From Actinophytocola sp035634895 (GTDB lineage Bacteria; Actinomycetota; Actinomycetes; Mycobacteriales; Pseudonocardiaceae): 64,000 bases of DNA. Shown in pieces: positions 56,201-63,721 of this stretch (positions are counted from its first letter, which is position 1; each line of letters begins with the position of its first letter). Under the pieces are notes generated by a model. It worked only from the letters and a program-made list of their open reading frames with translations, was not told where the DNA came from and made no database searches. A program made the position numbers and the translations under genes. Where the stretch lies: positions 7,591 to 71,590 of the forward strand of contig NZ_DASQCC010000223.1 in assembly GCF_035634895.1 (NCBI RefSeq), in the 5' to 3' direction.

Positions 56201-57940
56201 GCCGCCTTCCGAGGCCGGGGTCATCACCGTGTACAGGCCGCGGTCCGGGATGGTGCCGCCGGAGGTCACCGCGAGCCGCTGCGCGCCGGGGCGCCCGTGC
56301 AGCTCGCCGTTGATCCGGTCCCAGGTGATGCGTGGCCGCAGCTCACCGAACTCCTCGGACGGGTACCGCCCGGCCAGCATGTCCAGCACGGAGTGCAGTG
56401 CCGACTCCGGCAGCGCGGCGAACGGCGCCGCCCGCCGAACCAGGGCCGCCAGGTCCGGCAACGACCACGTTTCGAGCGCCACCATCGCCACGATGTGCTG
56501 GGCCAGCACGTCGAGCGGGTTGCGTGGGTACCGCATGGCCTCGATCGCGCCCTCACCCATGCGCTCCGCCACCACCGCGCACGACACCAGGTCCCCGCGG
56601 AACTTCGGGAACATGACGCCCCGCGACACCGCGCCCACCTGGTGCCCCGCGCGGCCGATCCGCTGCATGCCCGAGGCGACCGACGGCGGCGCCTCGATCT
56701 GGATGACGAGGTCGACCGCACCCATGTCGATGCCCAGCTCGAGCGACGACGTGGCCACCACGCACGGCAGCTGCCCCGACTTGAGCGCCTCCTCCACCGA
56801 CGTGCGCTGCTCCCGGGACATCGAGCCGTGGTGTGCCCTGGCCACGGCCGGCGTCGCCACGCCGGCCGCCCAGCCCGACCCCGCGATGGCCTCCGCCGGG
56901 AACCGGCCGACATCCGCCGGGTACGTCACGCTCTCGCCCTCGGCCTGCTCGGCCGCCAGCTCGTTGAGGCGGGAGGTGAGCCGCTCCGCCAGCCGCCGCG
57001 AGTTGGTGAACACGATGGTGGACCGGTGCCGGCGGACCAGGTCCAGCACCCGTTCCTCCACCGCGGGCCAGATCGACGGTCTGCGGGTGCCGCCGACCGG
57101 TCCCGTCATCTCCTCCAGCGTGCCGATGCCCCCCGGCAGGTCGAGATCGAGGTCGGGATCCGGCGTGACCGGCCCCTCCAGCGGCGGTGGTCCGTCCAGC
57201 TCGGTCATGTCCTCGACCGGCACCACGACCGTCATCTCGATGATCTTGCCGATCTTGGGCGCCACCACTCGCACCGGCCGCCCGCCCGCGAGGAACGAGC
57301 TGACCTCGTCCACCGGCCGGACCGTCGCGGACAGCCCGATGCGCTGCGCCGGGCGGGGGAGCAGCGCGTCGAGCCGTTCGAGCGACACGGCGAGGTGCGC
57401 GCCGCGCTTGGTGCCGGCGACCGCGTGCACCTCGTCGACGATCACCGTCTCCACGCCGCGCAGCGACTCCCTGGCCGCGGACGTGAGCAGCAGGAACAGC
57501 GACTCCGGCGTGGTCACCAGGATGTCCGGCGGGGTGCGCTGGAACGACCGTCGCTCGTCGGCGGGCGTGTCGCCGGTGCGCATGCCGACCGTGATGTCCG
57601 GATCCGGGTCACCGAGCCGGCGGGCCGCCTGGCTGATGCCGGCCAGCGGCGCCCGCAGGTTGCGCTGCACGTCGACGGCCAGCGCCTTCAGCGGGGACAC
57701 GTAGAGCACGCGGCAACGCGCCGTGCGCTCCGCCGGTTTCGGCTGCGTGGCCAGCCGGTCGAGCGCCCAGAGGAACGCGGCCAGTGTCTTGCCGGAGCCC
57801 GTGGGGGCCACGACCAGCGCGTGCTCGCCCGCCGCCGCGGCCCGCCACGCGCCCGTCTGGGCCTCGGTGGGCACGGCGAAGGCGCCGGTGAACCACTGTC
57901 TGGTCGCCGGCGAGAACAGGTCGAGCACTTCGGAACTCAC
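53282..57940 (-). CDS. lhr: Lhr-type DEAD/H helicase
   Basis: 1552-aa superfamily 2 helicase, close to the usual 1500 aa for full-length actinobacterial Lhr. Motif I APTGSGKTLAA, motif II DEVH in VIVDEVHAVAG, motif III LSATVRP and motif VI QRIGRAGHQVG are all present, followed by the Lhr-specific C-terminal winged-helix/beta-barrel region. A large C-terminal extension is also seen. Lhr is a 3'-5' single-stranded-DNA translocase that unwinds RNA:DNA hybrids and is DNA-damage induced in mycobacteria. GTG at 57940 is chosen because CATGAT lies 7 nt upstream as part of a RecA-NDp-like promoter; ATGs at 57949/57952 lie within or beside that hexamer. Confidence 0.92.
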   Translation of the reverse strand: MSSEVLDLFSPATRQWFTGAFAVPTEAQTGAWRAAAAGEHALVVAPTGSGKTLAAFLWALDRLATQPKPAERTARCRVLYVSPLKALAVDVQRNLRAPLAGISQAARRLGDPDPDITVGMRTGDTPADERRSFQRTPPDILVTTPESLFLLLTSAARESLRGVETVIVDEVHAVAGTKRGAHLAVSLERLDALLPRPAQRIGLSATVRPVDEVSSFLAGGRPVRVVAPKIGKIIEMTVVVPVEDMTELDGPPPLEGPVTPDPDLDLDLPGGIGTLEEMTGPVGGTRRPSIWPAVEERVLDLVRRHRSTIVFTNSRRLAERLTSRLNELAAEQAEGESVTYPADVGRFPAEAIAGSGWAAGVATPAVARAHHGSMSREQRTSVEEALKSGQLPCVVATSSLELGIDMGAVDLVIQIEAPPSVASGMQRIGRAGHQVGAVSRGVMFPKFRGDLVSCAVVAERMGEGAIEAMRYPRNPLDVLAQHIVAMVALETWSLPDLAALVRRAAPFAALPESALHSVLDMLAGRYPSEEFGELRPRITWDRINGELHGRPGAQRLAVTSGGTIPDRGLYTVMTPASEGGAGSRVGELDEEMVYESRVGDTFLLGTSSWRIEDITADRVIAVPAPGEPARMPFWKGDAPGRPLELGRALGKFLREVSSMPEEAALARATAAGLDTFAAANLIAYLAEQKEATRHVPDDRTLLIERYRDELGDWRMVVHSPFGAQVNAPWALAIGARLRERRGVEARVAHSDDGIVIQLPDTVDEEGADVVASAEDVLLEPDEIEQIVVAEVGGSALFASRFRECAARSLLLPRRDPRKRTPLWRQRQRASQLLSVAAKYEQFPVVLEAMRECLQDVYDLGGLRSLMAEVRSRKMRVVEVQTQTASPFARGMMFGYTAMFLYDADAPLAERRAAALSLDSSLLAELLGSEAIRELLDPEVLAEVEHSLQRLEPTRHARHAEDAADLLRFLGDLSPAEAALRGVEPGWLDELERQRRVIRVRIASTERYVIIEDAGRMRDALGVALPVGVPEAFTEPVADPLGDLLSRYARTHGPFPPADVAARFGLGVAVVTGVLDRMVGTGRLVRGELRPGGTQVEYCDADVLRRVRRASLAKLRAEVEPVEPAALGRFLPVWHGVGKRLRTGPTADDVMSVVEQLAGAPLPASAFESLVLPSRLPGYTPSLLDELTTAGEVTWCGTGALAGGDGWIALAPTDVADLLLPEVEEAVPETPLHGAVLSAMDGGALFFRQLADRASAMLLDGGAEAPSDADVVAALWDLVWSGLVTNDTIAPLRALVSGRGAAHKPRRSTPRGRYARLRGARPAMPSRTGPPTVAGRWSLVMPREEDPTRRAHARAEAFLERHGVLTRGALDTERVTGGFTGVYKVLRAMEESGQIVRGYVVEGLGASQFAARGAVDRLRALSRSDSALATDAEAIVLAAADPAQPYGAALPWPDPAGEGKHRPARKAGALAVLVDGVPALYVERGGRSLLSFTEDDAALRASAEALSRAVKEGWLGQLAVQRADGEVALASNLADVLRDAGFRATPKGLRLRA

Positions 57941-57947
57941 GGGACCC

Positions 57948-57970
57948 ATCATGAACCCGGCCACCGACAA
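57948..57970 (-). promoter_or_regulatory. RecA-NDp/PafBC-like promoter of lhr (one mismatch)
   Basis: On the minus strand: TTGTCGGTG (57970-57962), 8 nt, CATGAT (57953-57948), then 7 nt to the GTG. The -10 differs from TANNNT only at its first base. Confidence 0.75.
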
Positions 57971-58106
57971 TTTTCATTTCCGCAGGTCAGCGGCGGTTTT
58001 GTGGAGCGGGGAGCGGAAGAGTCCGCTGGCGGATGTGTGGGACCCGTCCCATAGTGTCGGGGCGTTCTGGCAGCATCTCCAGTCACAAGGCGACGAGGGG
58101 AGAGTC

Positions 58107-60089
58107 GTGAACGTCCTGTCGGTGGATCTCGGCACGTCCAACACGGTCGCCGTGCTGTCCGCGCACGGCAGGCCACCTCGTGTGGTGGACGTCGACGGCG
58201 CGTCGATGATGCCGTCCGCCGTGTTCGCCGCCGAGGACGGGACCCTCGTGGTCGGCCGGGACGCCGAGCGGCGTGCCCGCCTGGACCCGGCCCGCTTCGA
58301 ACCCAACCCCAAGCGCCGTGTCGACGAGGGCACGCTGCTGCTCGGGGACCAGGTGGTCCCGGTGACCGACGCGCTGGCCGGCGTGCTGCGGCGCGTGGTC
58401 GACGAGACCTCGCGCCAGCTCGGCGGCAAGCGGCCGGACGAGGTGCGGCTGACCCACCCCGCGCAGTGGGGCCCGGTGCGCCGCAACGTGCTGCTGTCCG
58501 CCGCGCGGCAGGCGGGCGCCGGGTCGAACCTGGTGCTGGTGCCCGAGCCGGTGGCCGCGGCCGCGCACTTCGCCTCCTTTCCGGGGCAGTCGCTGGCGCC
58601 CGGGCAGGCGCTCGCCGTGTACGACCTCGGCGCCGGCACGTTCGACGTGGCCATCGTCGGCGCCACCCAGGCCGGGTTCGTGGTGCTCGCCGAGGCAGGC
58701 CTGCCGGACCTGGGCGGCCTGGACGTGGACCAGGCGCTGCTCGAACACGTCGGCCGGCAGGTGTCCGTCCGGGACCCCGGCCGCTGGCAGAGCCTGCTGC
58801 GCCCGGTGTCGACCGCGGACCGGCGCGCGCAGCGAGCGCTCCGCGAGGACGTCAAGGCGGGCAAGGAGTCACTGTCGCGGCACCCGCAGACCGAGGTGCC
58901 GTTACCCGAGCCGTTCGACGACGTGCTGGTCACGCGGGTCGAGCTGGAGGCGCTGATCCGGCCGGGCCTGCTGCGCAGCGTCGAGCTGCTGGCCGGCACC
59001 ATCCGGTCAACGGGCATGTCGCCGGAGCGCCTCGTCGGCATCTACCTGGTCGGCGGGTCGTCGCGCATCCCGCTGATCGCGACGCTGATCGCCGAGAACA
59101 TGCGGGTCGTGCCGACCAGCCTGGACCAGCCGGAGACGGCTGTCGCCCTCGGCGCGCACCACGTGCCGCAGGAGGGCATCACGCTGCGGACCAGCGACAT
59201 CAGCAACACGATCGAGGACGTCCAGCGCACCAGACAGGTGGTGGCGCCGCGGGTCGGCGGGTTCAACCCGGGGCCGCCTCCGCCGCCCACCCAGTCGACG
59301 CCCGCGCAGAACCCCTTCCCCAACAGCGGGCCGCAGCGGATGCAGGGCCCGCCGAGCACGCCCACGCCGGTGCCGGCCATGGCGGCGCAGCCCATGCCGT
59401 TGCAGGCCCCGCAGCCGTACCCGGCGCAGCAGCCGCGTGCCAACGGCTCGTCGAACAGGGGCTGGTACATCGCGACGGCCGTGGTCGCGGTCGTGGTGGT
59501 GGCCGTGGTCAGCATCATCATCGCGACGTCCGGCGACTCGGGTGGCGGCGGTGGGTCCGGCAACGTGGCCGGCACCGACTGCTCGGAGCGCACCGCGGAC
59601 AGCAAGGGCATGAGCGAGTGCATGCGCAAGGTCGCGGGCGCGGTCGCGGAGAACAACGAGTGCAAGGCCGGCGCGACCGCGGGTGACCAGCAGATCGAGA
59701 CGCCGGGCGCCACGACCGCCACGTGCACCATCGACTCGACGTACTCCGTCATGTACATGCACTTCGGCAGCAGCGACAAGGCCGACGGCTCTCGCCAGTC
59801 CGGTGTCGACACCGCCAAGCAGTACGTGGACAGCGTGGTCAAGCAGCTGCAGAACACGGGCACGTCCGGCACCGACCCCAAGGAAGGCAGCTGGGACGGC
59901 GACGGACTGTCCGGCGACTACACGGCGATCGAGATCGTGGCCGGCAGCGGCATGCTGGTGTTCTCGGTCAACGACTCCCCGGTGGCCGGTGTCCTCATCA
60001 AGATCGACATCAGCGGCTCGGACGACCTCGGCGACCTGGTCAACTACTTCGACCAGCACATCAAGCCGGGCGGCGACGGCGGCTCGTGA
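58107..60089 (+). CDS. Membrane-anchored Hsp70-like protein, copy 1
   Basis: 660-aa protein. The N-terminal Hsp70/actin-fold ATPase (about 1-370) has LSVDLGTSNTVAVL (phosphate 1), YDLGAGTFDVAIV (phosphate 2) and LVGGSSRIPLIATLI (adenosine). There is no Hsp70 substrate-binding domain. Instead there is a Pro/Gln-rich linker, one membrane helix (about 452-474) and an extracellular domain with paired cysteines (TDCSERTADSKGMSECMRK...ECKAG..ATCTID). GTG with GAGGGGAGAG upstream. A paralogue follows; the leader TGGCAGCATCTCC is shared. Confidence 0.88.
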   Translation: MNVLSVDLGTSNTVAVLSAHGRPPRVVDVDGASMMPSAVFAAEDGTLVVGRDAERRARLDPARFEPNPKRRVDEGTLLLGDQVVPVTDALAGVLRRVVDETSRQLGGKRPDEVRLTHPAQWGPVRRNVLLSAARQAGAGSNLVLVPEPVAAAAHFASFPGQSLAPGQALAVYDLGAGTFDVAIVGATQAGFVVLAEAGLPDLGGLDVDQALLEHVGRQVSVRDPGRWQSLLRPVSTADRRAQRALREDVKAGKESLSRHPQTEVPLPEPFDDVLVTRVELEALIRPGLLRSVELLAGTIRSTGMSPERLVGIYLVGGSSRIPLIATLIAENMRVVPTSLDQPETAVALGAHHVPQEGITLRTSDISNTIEDVQRTRQVVAPRVGGFNPGPPPPPTQSTPAQNPFPNSGPQRMQGPPSTPTPVPAMAAQPMPLQAPQPYPAQQPRANGSSNRGWYIATAVVAVVVVAVVSIIIATSGDSGGGGGSGNVAGTDCSERTADSKGMSECMRKVAGAVAENNECKAGATAGDQQIETPGATTATCTIDSTYSVMYMHFGSSDKADGSRQSGVDTAKQYVDSVVKQLQNTGTSGTDPKEGSWDGDGLSGDYTAIEIVAGSGMLVFSVNDSPVAGVLIKIDISGSDDLGDLVNYFDQHIKPGGDGGS

Positions 60090-60212
60090 CGGCCGCACCC
60101 ACGGTCGGCCCCGGCACGTCGAACCGCGGACGCGTGAGTATCGCGGGTCCGCCCACATGATCGGGCGGGGCATGGCAGCATCTCCCTGACCAGCCGCTGT
60201 GAGGGGAGAGTC

Positions 60213-62108
60213 GTGGCCGTCCTGTCAGTTGACCTCGGTACGTCCAACACGGTGGCCGTGCTGTCCGCGCACGGTAGGCCGCCGCGGGTGGTCGAGGTGG
60301 ACGGGTCCGCCACGATGCCGTCCGCGCTGTTCGCGGCCGACGACGGGAACCTCGTGATCGGGCGGGACGCCGAGCGGCGGGCCCGCCTGGACCCGGCCCG
60401 GTTCGAGCCCAACCCCAAGCGGCGGATCGACGACGGCACGCTGCTGCTCGGCGACGTCGTCGTGCCGGTCACCGAGGCGCTCGGGGCCGTGCTGCGACGC
60501 GTGTACGACGAGACCTCACGCCAGCTCGGCGGCGCCCAGCCCGACGAGGTCCGGCTGACCCACCCGGCGCAGTGGGGGCCGGTGCGCCGCAACGTCCTTC
60601 TCGCCGCCGCCCGCCTGGCCGGGATGGGCACCAACCTCGTCCTCGTGCCGGAGCCGGTCGCGGCGGCCGCGCACTTCGCCTCCTTCCCCGGCCAGCAGCT
60701 CGGCCCAGGGCAGGCGCTTGCCGTGTACGACCTGGGCGCCGGCACCTTCGACGTCGCCATCGTGGCGGCCACCCAGAACGGCTACACCGTCCTCGCCGAG
60801 GCCGGACTGTCGGACCTGGGCGGCCTGGACGTGGACCAGGCGCTCCTGGAGCACGTCGGCCGCCAGGTGTCCATCCGCGACCCCAGCCGCTGGCAGCGCA
60901 TCCTGCGTCCCGAGTCCACCGCGGACCGCCGGGCCAGGCGCGCCATGGCCGAGGACGTCAAGGCCGCCAAGGAGGCACTGTCCCGGCACCCGCAGACCGA
61001 GGTGCCGCTGCCGGAGCCGTTCGAGGACGTCCTGGTCACCCGGGTGGAGCTCGAGGCGTTGATCCGGCCCAGCATGCTGCGCAGCGTCGAGCTGCTCGCC
61101 AGCACCATCCGGTCCACCGGCATGACACCGGACCGGCTCGTCGGCATCTACCTCGTCGGCGGGTCCAGCCGCATCCCGCTGATCGCGACGCTCATCGCCG
61201 AGAACATGCGGGTCGTGCCGTCGAGCCTGGACCAGCCGGAGACGGCCGTCGCGCTCGGCGCACACCACATCACGCCGGAGGGCGTCAGCCTGCGGACGGC
61301 CAATATCGGGTCCGCGCAGGCCCCGCCCACCGGTGGCTTCCACCCGCAGGGGCAGCAGTCCGGCCCCATGCCGGTGGCCCAGCCCATGCGGCCGCCGCAG
61401 ACCGGCCCGAACCCGGTCGCGTCGCCGCCGATGGGCAACCCGGTGGCGGTGCCCCCGATCGGCGGTCCCATGGCCTCGCCGGTCGGGAGCCCCGTGCTCG
61501 GTCCGCCGAGCAGCACGTTCCCCACCCAGGCCCCGCCTGGCTCACCGGCCACGCGGCCGGGCTCCGGGCTGCGCAAGGCGTTGCTCGGCGTGGTCGCGGT
61601 GGTCGTGCTCGCGGTCGTCGCCGTGGGAGCCGTGTTCCTCCTGCGGCCGAGCAGCGACCTGCCGACCGCCGACAGCTGCCAGCAGAAGGGCGACACCGAC
61701 GGCGACGGCTTCACCGCGTGCCTGCGCCAGCTCGCCGGGACCGTGGTCGACAGCGGCGGCTGCAAGCCGGCCGAGCGTGACACCAACGCGGACGTCATGT
61801 GTTCGCTGCGGGACAGCTACCAGGTCATGTACGCCCACGTGGCGTCGGTGCAGGACGCGCAGAAGCTGGCCAACACCGAGCTGGCCGACATGACCGAGGG
61901 CGACCATGTCGAGGCCGAGTGGAAGGGCAACGGCCTGGACGGCCGCTGGCGCGCAGGTGTGAACGGCGGCACCGGCGTGCTGGTGTTCACCGTCAAGGAC
62001 CGGCCCCTGGTCGGCTGGCTGACCAGGACGGAGCTGCGCGGCGCGGACGACTTCACCCCGGACACGCTCGGCGACTTCTTCGCGGAAAACGTCCAGCCGG
62101 GTACCTAG
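60213..62108 (+). CDS. Membrane-anchored Hsp70-like protein, copy 2
   Basis: 631-aa paralogue of the preceding gene. The ATPase domain is nearly the same through DQPETAVALGAHH. The linker (Pro/Gly/Met-rich), the membrane helix (about 456-478) and the extracellular domain (about 480-631, cysteines in DSCQQKGDTDGDGFTACLRQ) have diverged. It seems to be a cytosolic ATPase coupled to an external sensing or protein-binding domain. GTG with GAGGGGAGAG; same TGGCAGCATCTCC leader block as copy 1. Confidence 0.88.
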   Translation: MAVLSVDLGTSNTVAVLSAHGRPPRVVEVDGSATMPSALFAADDGNLVIGRDAERRARLDPARFEPNPKRRIDDGTLLLGDVVVPVTEALGAVLRRVYDETSRQLGGAQPDEVRLTHPAQWGPVRRNVLLAAARLAGMGTNLVLVPEPVAAAAHFASFPGQQLGPGQALAVYDLGAGTFDVAIVAATQNGYTVLAEAGLSDLGGLDVDQALLEHVGRQVSIRDPSRWQRILRPESTADRRARRAMAEDVKAAKEALSRHPQTEVPLPEPFEDVLVTRVELEALIRPSMLRSVELLASTIRSTGMTPDRLVGIYLVGGSSRIPLIATLIAENMRVVPSSLDQPETAVALGAHHITPEGVSLRTANIGSAQAPPTGGFHPQGQQSGPMPVAQPMRPPQTGPNPVASPPMGNPVAVPPIGGPMASPVGSPVLGPPSSTFPTQAPPGSPATRPGSGLRKALLGVVAVVVLAVVAVGAVFLLRPSSDLPTADSCQQKGDTDGDGFTACLRQLAGTVVDSGGCKPAERDTNADVMCSLRDSYQVMYAHVASVQDAQKLANTELADMTEGDHVEAEWKGNGLDGRWRAGVNGGTGVLVFTVKDRPLVGWLTRTELRGADDFTPDTLGDFFAENVQPGT

Positions 62109-62142
62109 CCTCCGGAGATCCGGCGGTTGTCGGGCGCCGCCG

Positions 62143-62256
62143 CTAGCGCCGTCTCCGCAGCGCGATCACCCCGACGACGATCGATGCGACCAGACCGCCG
62201 ATGACGGCGATGTCCAGGAGCACCATCTCGAGGCTGCTCGGTTCGAATCCCATCAT
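62143..62256 (-). CDS. 37-aa single-helix membrane mini-protein
   Basis: Short frame MMGFEPSSLEMVLLDIAV... with one membrane helix (about 12-31, ending VVGVIALRRRR with a basic tail). GGGAG lies about 10 nt before the ATG pair. It is convergent with the Hsp70-like gene. Small and without a known family, so it could be chance, but topology and start site look deliberate. Confidence 0.45.
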   Translation of the reverse strand: MMGFEPSSLEMVLLDIAVIGGLVASIVVGVIALRRRR

Positions 62257-62301
62257 GCCCGGATTCTCCCAGATCTCTGCCGGCTCGTAGGGTGGGGACC
62301 G

Positions 62302-62496
62302 ATGCGTATCACGGTGTTCCGCAAGCTCATGGCCCAGGAGTTCGGCGAGGTTCGGGCCGACATGCTGGCCCGCGACCACGTGTTCAGCTCCCTCGGCGGC
62401 CGCACGGTGGACCAGGCCCTCGACGCCGGGCAGGAGCCGAAGGAGATCTGGCGTGCGGTCTGCGACGCGTTCGAGGTGCCACTCGAGCGACGTTAA
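62302..62496 (+). CDS. DUF3046 protein
   Basis: 64-aa protein of the DUF3046 family (VFRKLMAQEFGEVRADMLARDHVFSSLGGRTVDQAL), which in actinobacteria is typically just upstream of recA (Rv2738c in M. tuberculosis). Likely helical; function unknown. The ATG follows TAGGGT (62288-62293) by 8 nt, so it is probably leaderless. Proximity to the recA SOS box suggests part of the damage locus. Confidence 0.9.
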   Translation: MRITVFRKLMAQEFGEVRADMLARDHVFSSLGGRTVDQALDAGQEPKEIWRAVCDAFEVPLERR

Positions 62497-62520
62497 GCTG
62501 ACCGGCGTGTCATGGCAAGA

Positions 62521-62536
62521 TCGAACACCCGTTCGG
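62521..62536 (+). promoter_or_regulatory. LexA SOS box upstream of recA
   Basis: TCGAACACCCGTTCGG matches the actinobacterial LexA box TCGAAC-N4-GTTCGA with one change at the last base. It is 25 nt after the DUF3046 stop. Confidence 0.88.
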
Positions 62537-62596
62537 GTAACGTGCCTGTCCACAGCAGGGTGAGTTATCCACAGGCCGGACCTTCCCGGACCGGAA

Positions 62597-62619
62597 TTGT
62601 CGGTGCTTGCCGCTAACGT
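62597..62619 (+). promoter_or_regulatory. RecA-NDp/PafBC promoter of recA
   Basis: TTGTCGGTG (62597-62605), 8 nt, TAACGT (62614-62619): exact consensus. Transcription would start near 62627, where an in-frame GTG lies. Confidence 0.9.
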
Positions 62620-62668
62620 CGCCGGCGTGAGTGCAAAGCGACCCAAGAACAGTCAAGGTGGAACTCAG

Positions 62669-63718
62669 ATGGCACCAGCAGCCCCCGATCGCTCGAAGGC
62701 GTTGGAACTGGCCCTCGCCCAGATCGACAAGAACTTCGGCAAGGGATCGGTGATGCGCCTCGGCGACGAGAGCCGCGCGCCGATCGAGGTCATCCCGACC
62801 GGGTCCATCGCACTGGACGTCGCGCTCGGTATCGGTGGCCTGCCGCGCGGCCGGGTCGTGGAGATCTACGGCCCTGAGTCGTCCGGTAAGACGTCGATCG
62901 CCCTGCACGTGGTCGCCAACGCGCAGAAGGCGGGCGGCATCGCGGCGTTCATCGACGCGGAGCACGCGCTCGACCCCGAGTACGCCAAGAACCTCGGCGT
63001 CGACACCGACGCGCTGCTGGTGTCCCAGCCGGACACCGGTGAGCAGGCGCTCGAGATCGCGGACATGCTGATCCGCTCCGGCGCGCTCGACGTCCTCGTG
63101 GTCGACTCGGTGGCCGCACTCGTGCCCCGCGCCGAGATCGAGGGCGAGATGGGTGACAGCCACGTCGGCCTGCAGGCCCGGCTCATGAGCCAGGCGCTGC
63201 GCAAGATCGCCGGCGCGCTGAACAACTCCGGCACGACCGCGATCTTCATCAACCAGCTGCGCGAGAAGATCGGCGTGATGTTCGGCTCGCCGGAGACCAC
63301 CACCGGTGGCAAGGCGCTGAAGTTCTACGCCTCGGTCCGGCTCGACATCCGTCGCATCGAGACACTCAAGGACGGCGGCGAGGCGGTCGGCAACCGGACC
63401 CGCGTCAAGGTCGTCAAGAACAAGGTCGCGCCGCCGTTCAAGCAGGCCGAGTTCGACATCCTCTACGGCAAGGGCGTCTCTCGTGAGGGCTCGCTCATCG
63501 ACATGGGCGTTGAGCAGGGCATCCTCCGGAAGTCCGGTGCCTGGTACACCTACGAGGGCGACCAGCTCGGACAGGGCAAGGAGAACGCGCGGAAGTTCCT
63601 GCGCGACAACCCGGACGTCGCCAACGAGATCGAGAAGCGGATCAAGGACAAGCTCGGTATCGGCGCCAAGCTGGACGCCGATGACACCGAGCCGGCGGCG
63701 GCTCCCGTGGAGTTCTAG
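62669..63718 (+). CDS. recA: Recombinase RecA
   Basis: 349-aa RecA. The Walker A site is GPESSGKTSIALH; other landmarks are FIDAEHALDPEYAKNLGVD, VVDSVAALVPRAEIEGEMGD, the L2-loop NQLREKIGVMFGSPETTTGG and a short acidic C-terminus. It forms the recombination filament and triggers LexA self-cleavage. The ATG at 62669 has AAGGTGG 7 nt before it and fits the family N-terminus. A GTG at 62627, at the predicted RNA start of the RecA-NDp promoter, is in frame and would add 14 residues. Dual control by PafBC-type and LexA elements. Confidence 0.97.
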   Translation: MAPAAPDRSKALELALAQIDKNFGKGSVMRLGDESRAPIEVIPTGSIALDVALGIGGLPRGRVVEIYGPESSGKTSIALHVVANAQKAGGIAAFIDAEHALDPEYAKNLGVDTDALLVSQPDTGEQALEIADMLIRSGALDVLVVDSVAALVPRAEIEGEMGDSHVGLQARLMSQALRKIAGALNNSGTTAIFINQLREKIGVMFGSPETTTGGKALKFYASVRLDIRRIETLKDGGEAVGNRTRVKVVKNKVAPPFKQAEFDILYGKGVSREGSLIDMGVEQGILRKSGAWYTYEGDQLGQGKENARKFLRDNPDVANEIEKRIKDKLGIGAKLDADDTEPAAAPVEF

Positions 63719-63721
63719 GCC

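Noticed and set aside
55067..58054. 995-codon plus-strand frame opposite lhr
   Set aside because: Arg/His/Pro-rich shadow; lhr on the minus strand has a complete helicase motif set and promoter.
62126..62148. TTGTCGGGC-N8-TAGCGC as another RecA-NDp promoter
   Set aside because: Two mismatches in the conserved part, no final T in the -10, and no plus-strand gene start at the right distance (the next start, 62302, has its own TAGGGT).
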